DNA of 64,000 nucleotides from Candidula unifasciata (taxonomy: Eukaryota > Mollusca > Gastropoda > Stylommatophora > Geomitridae). Below the pieces are notes generated by a model. The model did no database searches. It saw only the letters and a list, made by a program, of their open reading frames with translations, and was not told the DNA's origin. Where the stretch lies: positions 609,001 through 673,000 of the forward strand of contig CAJHNH020000813.1 of NCBI GenBank assembly GCA_905116865.2. The letters run 5' to 3'. Of this stretch, positions 54,500 through 64,000 are shown in pieces. A program made the position numbers and the translations under genes. Every line of letters begins with the position of its first letter. Positions within the stretch are counted from its first letter, which is position 1.

Positions 54500-54780
54500 C
54501 ACAAATGAACCATTTTATAAATACAAGGAAAAAACATTTTGAAATGATTGCTTGAAATTCCTTATTAAACTTTGTAATCAGTTCAAGAAAAGATTTACTT
54601 TCAGTGAGGACAGCTTGATTGCAAAGTTTAAAGTACTGGGTCATAAAATATCCTGTAATCAAACTATCTCTCTGACATCAATTATCCCACTTGCAGTTCA
54701 TTTTCCTTCACTCATATATGAACAGAGTTTACATGAATTAGATGATCAGTTGAGAAATGAAATAGTTTTAGTGTGACTTA
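54500..54780 (+). pseudogene. Possible hAT transposase C-terminal remnant
   Basis: The frame 54552-54776 reads FLIKLCNQFKKRFTFSEDSL, then IIPLAVHFPSL and LHELDDQLRNE. The pattern of a helical lead-in followed by an LDDQWR-like motif recalls hAT transposases near the dimerisation region. Short and without the catalytic core. Confidence 0.4.
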
Positions 54781-55290
54781 TAGATCAAAATTTGTTTTAA
54801 ATGTGCAAAATAGTGTATTATCATAGGTTTTCTGCATTGGATGCTTCTTTTGCCAACAGGGCACAAACAGACCCGATTGTGTTTCACCTGGCCTCAAGGA
54901 TTTATGGCATTTTAGACAGGAATTGTTCTGTGGGCGTACAACCGGACTGCATACAACCGGACTGGTGAAGCGCTGCCACACTAACACAGGATGCTGTTCA
55001 TAATTTAATTAGATATTTTCTCCGGGTAGGTGGGACTCGATAGCTGGGGACAGCCTTCCACCTTTGAGAAAGATACTCTGAAATAAACTACCACTGCCCG
55101 GTGGTCAGGCTTTTGTTAGTTACGGGCTAAGGAAGCACATCCTGAAAGAAAAGAAAGTTGAAGACGGAGACGCCAGGTCGAAAGACACAGATAGTTTGAG
55201 AGAATATTTTCCCACAAACATGATGTCCCGCATACTTTCTTGAATGTCAGAAAACCCTAGCAGGAATAAAGACTAGTGTATAATCTTTAA
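54781..55290. other. Spacer without recognised features
   Basis: No recognised gene or repeat; short direct repeat of CATACAACCGGACTG at 54938-54966. Confidence 0.35.
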
Positions 55291-55419
55291 CACTTCAGTG
55301 AAACCATATCACGGTGAGCCCTACCTTAAAAGTGGCAACTGTACAACGTCACTACTCGCAAATCTAGAAAAAAAGCCCAGAAAACATATCTATCAGAGGG
55401 ACAAGATGAACGAAGAAGA

Positions 55420-56101
55420 TGTGTGCACTCCATTCTACAATGGAATGCAGAGGGAGTCTGCAACCAAAAAGCTGCACTCACAAAACATCTTACTAAATAA
55501 AGGGAATACTGACATTGCCTGTATACAGAAGACGCACCTGTCAGATAAGCACAGATTCTGCATTAGAAGCTTCCTGTGCTTCAGACAAGACACAAAAAAA
55601 GTCCCAAAGAAGGAGTCCTCATCCTAGTAAAGAAAGGCATTCCAGCAGCTAGTCTTACAGTGAACACAGAGCAGGAGTCTGAGATCATGGGTGTCAGGCT
55701 TAACATTGCAGGCAAGGAATTTGTATTATACAATTGCTACTGCCCTCCAAACAAAGAACTCTCGTTATACAACATGAGAATCCCAAATAACAACTGCATC
55801 GTTCTAGGAGATTTTAACAGCTGCTCTCCAAGCTGGGGATATGCACAACTCAACCAGAGAGGGGAAGAGGTGGAGGACTGGCAGACATATGCCAGACTCC
55901 AGCTAATCAACAAACCAGATGACTCCCCATCTTTTTCTCTCCAGAAGATGGCTTTCCTCCAGCCGCCTAGACTTACCATTTGCTACATTAGACTAGGCAA
56001 GCAATTTACGCAAAATGGTGCTTAGCCAAGTGGCAGGTAGTGACCACCAACCGATCCTGATTTCTATTCTGAATATGACAGGCCTTCATTTGATGCCTTC
56101 T

Positions 56102-56141
<40 letters not shown>

Positions 56142-56740
56142 ATGGAACTACAAAATAAGCTGTTAGTCAAGTTTGTAGTTGATGCAACAGCTGATTCATT
56201 TAGGCTCTTCAGTAGAACAATCTGTACTGCAGTGGATTCCAGGTCACTGTGGCTTGGAAGGCAATGAAATAGCGGACAGATTGGCCAGAAGTGGCAGTGA
56301 CATGGTACAACCAAAAAGTGACTTAACCCACCAAGAGCCGAAAACATTAATACAATCTAGTATCCAAGAAAGGTGGCTGGATACACACACCAGATTCTCT
56401 TCCCAAGACTCGCTTCATCGCCTCTTTAGAGAGGGGCAGTGTATTATATTTAGACTAAGGACTGGGCACAATAGACTTCGTCAACATATGTTCTATTTTT
56501 CGGTAAAGGAAACACGGAGACATGTCCCTGCAGCGTGGCACCTGAAAATGCTGAGCATGTGCTCCAACACTGTCAACTGTATGCTGACAACAGAGACGCA
56601 ATCTGGCCTGTTCCAACCACAATGAAGACAAAGCTGCATGGTGCACAAGATGGTATGGACTGCACGAGAGCTTTCATAAAGGCCTCCTGATATGAGTTTT
56701 CTTTTTCTGACAGAAGGATCAGAGAAGAAGAAGTGGAGAA
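55420..56740 (+). pseudogene. Jockey-like LINE: endonuclease and RNase H, RT replaced by poly-C
   Basis: The endonuclease (55430-56075) has DIACIQKTHL (catalytic Glu changed to Lys), GVLILVKKGIPA, YNCYCPPNKE, IVLGDFNSCSPSWGY and a final SDHQPIL. Then come 38 Cs (56103-56140). 56179-56690 has the RNase H end VLQWIPGHCGLEGNEIADRL, IIFRLRTGHNRLR, CPCSVAPENAEHVLQHC, and a GAAGAAGAAG tail at 56729-56740. The whole RT domain is missing. Frameshifts occur on both sides. Confidence 0.8.
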
Positions 56741-57022
56741 GCTATCATGTGAATGCTCCAAGTTTACCAACTGCTTCAGAGAACACTCCACAGTATTGGT
56801 ACCAATTAGGAAGCAAAAAAAAATGGCTTGAAAAATATGACATTTTATCAGATTTTATGACCAACCTCACTATTTTACCTCACTTGAACGCATATTTTGC
56901 CTGATGAACTGTGTCAAAACTAAACAGCTTTTAATATTCCCACCTTAACTGAGATAGCCATACCTGCTCAGTCATTCTCACAATGGACAGTATACTAGTT
57001 AACAGTCCTAAATCACTACAAG
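56735..57022. repeat. Direct repeat, left copy (about 288 bp)
   Basis: About 95% identical by eye to 58605-58893. Both include the start codon of a frame opening MDSILVNSPKSL and diverge right after it, so they look like two 5' ends of one element family. Confidence 0.8.
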
Positions 57023-58455
57023 GAAATGCATGTAATGACACTTCAATAGCTACCAGTCGACCAGTTTTTTTAACTATTAAGAATCCAAAGGTGAGGGCCA
57101 AAGATATTGAGGTTCAATTTAACCAAAGTACCACCACTCTGGCAAACCTAGAGAACGCCTTTGCCATCAACATCCCAACATGTGATTGTCAGAGTAGCAC
57201 TGAAGATATAGAGATAAATTTAAATACACTTATTGCGATAGTCGCCTCTTATACTGAAAGAAACGATTAGATCAATGGTGATCAAAATGTGCTCAAAGCT
57301 GAAATAATGCTCCTAAGAGAAGAGAGTGTATTACTGAGACGAGCTAATGAATATCTAAAACTTGCCTCAGTTACTGACACAGGTACGCAAACTGTCAGCC
57401 GCATTATTGTTCATCCATCTTCGGGTGTTAAACAGTGAAAAGTACAAGCAAATAAACACGACAAAGTTGAACATGCTACAGAATCTCTGTAGCATGCATC
57501 AGTTATTGACATGGCAGCCCAAACTTACAGTCCCATTACTGTTCATCCATCTTCAGGTGTGAAATGACTAGAAGTACAAGCAAATGAACTTGACAAAGTT
57601 GAAGGTACAGATAACATTTACCCCATCGATGTCAAAATTATCAATAGGTTTGATGCCTCGCTGGAGCAGTCAGAAAGGGGGGAGCCCATCAACAATTCAG
57701 TGTACACACCAAAAGAAACATCCCATGAACTGCTGAACGGAAGTCATTAGGAGCAAAAGCCACACACAAGACATGCTCTCAAGCAACAGATGTAAACAAC
57801 AGGATGTGAGCGCACAAACTTAATTATTGGCGACTCTCTAATGACAGGTGTGTACGGTGACATAATGACCACATCAGAGAATGATGCAGTATTCCACTAC
57901 CAGGTGTAGGAGCAGACAGACTAGAAAAAAAAGGTACGTAGACTACCAAAAAACAACCACATCAAGAAAAACCACTGTACATACTGGCATAAATGACAAG
58001 ATGAATAACAAACAAATCACAGCTTATCAGCTGGGGATATTACTAAATTCATTGCGTCACATATTTCCTAAATCCTCTGAATTTTTTTCATCTATAATAC
58101 AACCCTACTGAGGTTCTCAGCGTGGCCTGGCGGACACAAACAACAAGACTTTGGGGAACTTTTGCCATCACAACAATTATCTTTCATCATTAACACAAAG
58201 TTCTTTAGGTTACAGTCGGCTACACCACACACACACACACACAAAAGATTATGAAAAAGGATCGAACCCACACGTTCATTTTGTGTTTTAGTCTGCTCAC
58301 TAAGAATATAATGTATCCAGACAGGACACTACATCCAACACAGGAGCGTGTAGAACATCTGTCTCTATATCATCAGATTATCACACCAAACAATATAAGT
58401 CAGCCACCACAAGATTGCCCATGCCTGATGCCCAATCTGCCTCCATCCCTATAGG
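56983..58455 (+). pseudogene. LINE ORF1 with SGNH-esterase-like domain, decayed
   Basis: A first frame (56983-57270) starts MDSILVNSPKSLQGNACNDT. After stops, 57810-58110 shows NLIIGDSLMTGV (the GDS block), VHTGINDKMNN (G-x-ND block), LLNSLRHIFPKSSEFFSSII, and at 58310-58350 a PDRTLHPT segment like the terminal DxxHP block. This is the order of the esterase domain known in ORF1 of CR1-like LINEs. Two near-repeats at 57360-57420 and 57500-57560 (VHPSSGVK) precede it. Confidence 0.6.
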
Positions 58456-58604
58456 ATGCATGCCACTACATAGAAATAGATGACAACATAATCCCACCTC
58501 CTTAAAGTTGGGGGATAGCTATAAAGACATGTTTCCTACTCTTTTTAGCAGGGAAACGCCCGTGGACAACACTACCAACACTTAAAATACTCTGGTGTTA
58601 AGAA

Positions 58605-58893
58605 GTAAAGAAGCTATTGTGTGAATGCTGCAAGTTTACCAACTGCTTCAGAGAACACTCCACAGTATTGGTACCAATTAGGAAGCAAAAAAGATGGCTT
58701 GAAAAATATGACATTTTATCAGATTTTATGACCAACCTCACTATTTTGCCCAACTTGAACGCATATTTTGCCTGATGAACTGTGTCAAAACTAAACAGCT
58801 TTCAATATGCCCACCGTAACTGAGACAGCCATACCGGCTCAGTCATTCTTACAATGGACAGTATACTAGTTAACAGTCCTAAATCACTACACA
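58605..58893. repeat. Direct repeat, right copy
   Basis: Partner of 56735-57022; it ends in the same MDSILVNSPKSL start, after which the frame (58854-59036) is unrelated to the left copy. Confidence 0.8.
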
Positions 58894-59179
58894 CCCTCAC
58901 AGTGAGTGGCAGCCATATCTGTATGGATAGTCCAGGATCCTATTTGGTTCCCACCTCTTTACCTAGCTCAAGTATGGCTCCACGAATACCGCTTGTGTAT
59001 GGCGGCGGTCACACCACGGGCAACAGTCTTGGCTGACTGGCTAAACTACATAAGTGAAGTGGGAGTAATATCCTACTAAGGGAGATGACCATCCCTAGTA
59101 CACGAAGACTGGGACGGTGAACAAGGCGGAAGAATGGAATTAAATAGATCAACAGCTTGCAAAGCCAAACAGCAAAGTG

Positions 59180-61186
59180 TGAGGCACACATGAGGCATAC
59201 GAAGGAAAACATGGCTGGCCATCGTGGAAAAAATGACAGACTAATAGTTGAAAGCATGGAACAATATTGACGGGAGAATCCAGAGGACAAAATTAATACA
59301 AAATGGGAATGTTTCAAAACTAGTATAGAAAGCTAATGCCATGTTACCAGTGAAAGAATACAAAAAAAAAATCAAGTATGGATGACTGGGGAAATTATTA
59401 ACAAAATGATACAAAGGAAGAAAGCAAAAAACACTCCAGAATATTCAGTAATAGACAAAGAAATAAAAAAATATGCGTAGAACTGCTAAGGAAATATGGA
59501 TTCAGTTAAAATGCAAAGAAATAGAGGATCTTGAAATAAAACACAGAACCAAGGAAATACATGCAAATATAAGAAAACTTACAAACAAGGAAAAACATTT
59601 AACAGGAAATTGCTGTATTGGGGTAAGGATGGAAACATTATTGTTGATAAGAAAGATATAATAAAAAGATGGACTGAATACACAGAAGACCTGTTTTGGG
59701 ACAACAGAGGTGACAAATCGCCAATCCAAACATATTATAGTCTGAAGTGGAGAAAGCCATTTAACAGATAAAGCAGGGAAAAGCTGCAGGTCCAGACAAC
59801 ATAACTGAAGAAATGTTAAAATCATTATCTACTTTTGGAATTGATACTTTCACAGAAATATGCAATGACATTCATAACTATGGGTACATTCCCAGGGAAA
59901 ACATCTGTTTTTATCACACTACCCAAGAAATAAAAAGCTGTTGATTGTGAAGATTACAGAACTATTAGCCTAATGAATCACGTAACTAAGTTACTCTTGA
60001 AGATAATACAGGCAAGAATTCAAATAAAATATTTCCGTAAAAACAGTGGTACTCGAGAGGCCATAATTTGTAAAGACGCTGACTGAAAAATATAAAGAAG
60101 TTCAGAAAAATATTTATGCATATTTTATAGATTACAAAAAAGCTTTCGACAGAGTGCAACATTGCAGCTCTTCAAAACATAGGACTAGATGGAAAGGATA
60201 TCAGACTTATTAGAAACTTATACTGGGAGCAAGAAGCAACAGTAAGATATGACAACATCTGCTCACCCCAGATAGAGATCAAGAGAGTAGTAAGACAAGG
60301 ATGTGTGCTGTCGCCTAGCCTTTTCAACTTATGTACAGAAACCATTTTTAAAGAAATTGTAGAATTACCAGGACTGATCATCAATGGTAGAATAATAAAC
60401 AATCTGAGATATGCTGACAACACAGTGTTGCTAGCAGAGAGTCAGCAGGAGTTGCAAGATCTAGTGGAGCAAGTAAACAGAAGGAGTGCAGAATTTGGAT
60501 TCAATATTAATTTGAACAAGACAAAAACCATGATATTCAGCAAAGAAAATAATCAGCTAACAATGAATATCACAGTGAACAGGGTGAAATTGGAACAAGT
60601 TAAAAATTTCTTATATCTTGGACAAGTAATAACGTGATGGCAGAAGTGAAACAGAAGTCAAGAAAAGAATAGGGATGGCCAAAAACATTTTCAACAACAT
60701 GCAAAAGTTACTGACATCAAGAGAAATAAGCAATATATTGAAAATGAGAATTGTCAAATGTTATGTATTCTCAACCTTACTGTATGTCACAGAGACATGG
60801 ACAATGAACAAACAACTGGAAAATCGTATCAATTCTTTGGAGATGTGGATATACAGAAGATTAGGATGTACTTCAAGGAAACAAAAGCTATCAAATACAG
60901 AGGTACTGAGGAAATTGGGAATGAAAAGAGAGTTGCTAGGTGAAATAAGAAAGAGACAAGTGAACTATTTTGGTCACATTAAAAGACAAAACAATATTGT
61001 AAAGATCATCCTAGAGGGAAAGGTTCAAGGTAGGCGAGCAAGAGACAGACAAATGGGAGGATAACATCAAGAGATGGACGAACAGCAGTATGAGTGAGTG
61101 TACATCAAGGGCAAGAGACAGGGCTTGTTGGAGATCCATTGCAGCCAACCTTCACTGTGGAGACGGCACCTGATTGATTGATTGGT
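59180..61186 (+). pseudogene. RTE/BovB-like LINE body, 5'-truncated
   Basis: After a decayed linker, the RT appears: IKQGKAAGPDNITEEMLKSL near 59770, IGLDGKDIRLIRNLYWEQEA, VVRQGCVLSPSLFNL, NNLRYADNTVLLAESQQELQ (catalytic YADN instead of YADD), LNKTKTMIFS, then the C-terminal domain with RKRQVNYFGHIKRQN and ARDRACW. Frames 60305-60637 and 60675-61064 are the longest. It ends in TGATTGATTGATTGG (61171-61185), a short tandem tail typical of RTE. The endonuclease is absent and stops are frequent upstream. Confidence 0.8.
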
Positions 61187-61299
61187 GTTAAGAGAACTGA
61201 TATTGTATTGTTACACTGCAATTATATAATGTGCAACATATGAACACTGGCTCCATAAAACTGGGCAAATTCAAGGACATCAGAACATACACCATCTTC

Positions 61300-61960
61300 T
61301 GGGAAAACCTGCCTGAACTGTGTCTTATTCTTAGTCAAAATTTTCAGATGTTTAGCCTTAGAGAAAGTAGATAAAATGACAACACTGCAGATAATGGCAT
61401 CCATATTAACTGTTTTAGTTATTAGAAGAGTTGCCTATAGGAAACAAGAGATGGGTATCGCTGTCTATGTCAGCAATTCACTGAATATTCACCGTAGACT
61501 AGACTTAGAGACTAACAATCTAAAATGCATATTTTCAGAAGTTAGGCTACAAAATCAGATCTCTATCACAACCCTAGCACTGGTAATGCTTAGTATGAAA
61601 ACCTGACCGTCATGATGAAAAGTATTCAAAAATGTAGCAGAAATTATACTTCTTGTGGACTTCATAATAAATGCATTAAAATCTAATAAACCATGGAAAG
61701 ATATAATTACCTTATACAATCTCCGACAGCTAGTCAAACAAGCAACAAGAAAAACAAGACTGTCGTCAACACCTAGACCACATTTATGCAACATGTCCTG
61801 ATAAAATGACAAAATGCAAGGTACCCACTAGAGCAATGAGCGATCATTATTCCATAATTTGCATGTGAAATCAAAAAGAAAAAAAAATTAATAAAACAAA
61901 AACATTTAAGAATTAAATTTTAATCAAGAAGCATTTCTACTAGACTTGCTCAATTCACCT
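61300..61960 (+). pseudogene. Degenerate copy of the 62.7-kb LINE endonuclease
   Basis: Nucleotide-level relative of 62820-63480: both have CTTAGTCAA(A/C)ATTTTCAGAT, an AAACAAGAGA(T/C)(G/A)GGTAT block and a GGTATGAAAAC/AGTATGAAAAC block. Many stops and deletions. Confidence 0.68.
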
Positions 61961-62735
61961 CTTGACCTAACTCCCACTGTTTTCTTAAGAGCACCGATGT
62001 GGCTGACATGTTCACGTCTGCTTGTAGAAATCAAAGGGCAATTACTAGTGCTCTATGGCAGCCTCCAGCAGTAACAAAGAGCTAGCGCCAGCAGTCTTCG
62101 AACAAGCGGATCTCAGTTTCCTTCTCGCATTAGGATAATGATATTAACGGATCCCTGACGTAGAATCAGACGAGCCTGTATCTGAGGTCAGCTATTGGAA
62201 ACAGCTACACACCTGAACAACAATATCCAATTCATTGTAATCCTGATATGTTACATCTGATGCGTTTTAGCCCTGGTCTACTTAGACAGGCATTCCTAAT
62301 GTCACTGCAGTATAGGCCAGTCGAATACAATACCTGTTAAAGATATACAAATCCTCAGCACAAAGAGTCGTATTTCTTGAACGTTTCGTGTATTTACTTC
62401 ATTGACTGAATTTTCTTTGAGCAGACCTTTGAACGTTTCGTGTATTTCTCAGCCTGTACTCCGCTACCCACTCGACCAGTCTCGGGGTACAATCTCAAAT
62501 ACACGCACATACACAAATATACACATTGACTGTGTAATAAGCTACTATTATACTCGTTATATTATTTTAACTTGTGAGCTGCTAAGACATTGATTGTTAA
62601 CTGTCATTTTCTCTCTTGCACGTTAATATTGTTTGTGCGTTTTTTCCCCATTACTTTTGTTCTGCCTTTACTTGTTATTATCTCGCATAGTGCTTTTATT
62701 TTGCATTGCTCGTTTGCACTTTACGCTTTCTGGAA
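61960..62735. other. Possible 5' region of the following LINE
   Basis: Contains two copies of TTGAACGTTTCGTGTATTT (62378-62396, 62429-62447). No exon or gene recognised. Confidence 0.35.
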
Positions 62736-64000
62736 ATGTCTAGCCAACTTGAAAACTGGCTCAGTAGAGCTGGTCTTAGATTAGGTCATCTTAATATATG
62801 TCATCTATTGGGCAAACTGCCGGAATTATCCCTCATCCTTAGTCAACATTTTCAGATATTCGGTCTTACTGAAAGTTGACTAAATGATTACATCTCAGAT
62901 GATGATGTATCGATAAATGGTTATAGTGTTATTAGAAGAGATCCACATAAGAAACAAGAGACAGGTATAGCGGTCTACTTATGTAGTTCACTTAATGTTT
63001 TCCGCAGGCTAGACTTAGAAAGTAGTGAGATAGAATGTGTTTGGCTTGAGTTAAAACTACAAAATCACCAACCACTACTAGTTGGTTATCTTTATCGCAA
63101 CCCCAGCGCTGGAAACATTTGGTATGAAAACTTCACTGCCATGATGGATGCAGTGATTACTATAGGCAGAGAAATCATACTTCTTGGGGACTTCAATATC
63201 GATACTCAAAAGTCTAACAATACATGGGAGAATATAGTTACTTCATACAATCTCCAACAACTAGTTAAACAACCTACTAGAGTAACTAAATCCTCTTCAA
63301 CACTTATAAATCACATTTATACAACACGTCCTGAAAATATAGTGGAATGCAAGGTTTCCACTACTGCAACGTCCGATCATTTTCCTGTCTGCTGTACATG
63401 GTCGAAAAAGGGAACTAAAATTCCAAAACACAAACATTTAAGCATAAAATTTAGAAGCTATAAAAATTTCAGTCAAGAGGCATTTTTACTAGATTTGCTA
63501 AGTTCACCTCTTGACCATGTTTATCAACTTCCTGATCCAGATGATGCTCTGGAATATTGGCTAAAGACTTTCCTTGGGGTTTTTGATAAACATGTGCCAG
63601 TTAAGGAGGTCCGTGTGAAACATCAGACTAAATCACCATGGATCACACAGGAAGTAGTCGACATTATGAGAGAACGAGATAGGGCACACAAAGATAAGAA
63701 CTTTGTCACATATCGGAGTTTGCGTAACAAAGTACAGTATGTTATTCGAAAGGAAAAAAAGAACTATTTCAGAAACCTAGTATCAGATAAAAGAAACAGT
63801 AAGGATATATGGAAGGCAATTAACACACTGACAAACAAAAACACTTCAACACGTGTGGTAACATCTAATATAACATCTGATGATTTCAGCAATTACTTTC
63901 AGGATGACATAGAGCAGATAAAGGCTACAATACCGAGCTATCCATGTGATTTATCCATGCTGTCAACATTTTGTGAGAATAAATGCTCCAGAGATTTTCC
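62736..64000 (+). CDS. LINE ORF2: endonuclease domain, one stop, open to window edge
   Basis: From ATG at 62736 (MSSQLENWLSRAGLRLGHLN) the frame runs to the window end with one TGA (62877-62879), exactly where the LTES-W-L motif of LINE endonucleases normally has Trp. After it 373 codons stay open: GIAVYLCSSLNVF, VGYLYRNPSAGN, LLGDFNID (catalytic Asp), TSDHFPVCC (catalytic His), then KSPWITQEVVDIMRERDRAH and the start of the linker to the RT. The enzyme would nick target DNA for reverse transcription. Clade is Jockey/CR1-like; RT lies beyond the window. A near-intact, fairly young copy. Confidence 0.82.

Overview
This is a eukaryotic, intron-bearing, repeat-saturated stretch of nuclear DNA. 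The mix fits an invertebrate, most likely a lophotrochozoan such as a mollusc: RTE/BovB-like, Jockey-like, CR1-like, L1/Tx1-like and R2/NeSL-like LINEs, a Penelope-like element with a GIY-YIG domain, Maverick/Polinton-type DNA polymerase B debris, tRNA-derived SINEs, hAT-type MITEs, and long micro- and minisatellites. The taxon is an inference. Nothing looks bacterial; there are no operons and no CRISPR.

Left part (about 1-18.5 kb). The introns of one host gene on the minus strand appear to fill this region. I reconstruct short exons by splice signals and phase: 18523-18387 (possible start), 16352-16254, 13927-13858, 12059-11997, 7877-7806, 3771-3657, 2123-2047, possibly 1424-1365, and 246-132. 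The first seven are phase-compatible with one another. They encode an acidic, SUMO-motif-bearing N-terminal region and a zinc-knuckle-like Cys/His motif resembling the one that precedes the PR/SET domain of PRDM proteins. The introns hold SINEs, three hAT-type MITEs or MITE ends, LINE 3' ends and minisatellites. A short 54-codon ORF starts divergently at 19045.

Middle (18.5-33.8 kb) is dominated by tandem DNA: AT repeats, a MITE with telomere-like inverted arms, a 540-bp GATA block, a roughly 340-bp satellite interrupted by two SINEs, GA and CA repeats, a 49-bp minisatellite, and a 3.2-kb satellite whose units are perfect hairpins. Between them lie a minus-strand Penelope-like GIY-YIG ORF (25425-26333), an unrecognised 121-codon ORF (26952-27317) followed by a histone-type 3' stem-loop motif, and a probable 1.2-kb solo LTR inserted in an AT tract (32603-33787).

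Right part (34-64 kb) is a graveyard of LINEs. It includes gag-like ORF1s with zinc knuckles (36.1-37.4 kb minus, 42.6-43.4, 45.0-46.4 and 47.6-48.25 kb plus), one preceded by a U2 snRNA 5' fragment. It also has polymerase B debris (48.6-50.1 kb), R2/NeSL-like and Jockey-like reverse transcriptase remnants (50.1-51.7 kb), two endonuclease-bearing LINEs (52.8-54.1 and 55.4-56.74 kb, the latter with its RT domain replaced by 38 Cs), a decayed esterase-type ORF1 (57.0-58.5 kb), an RTE body (59.2-61.2 kb), and two endonuclease copies of one LINE family (61.3 and 62.7 kb, the second open to the window edge). No intact autonomous element and no complete host gene can be shown from this window alone.
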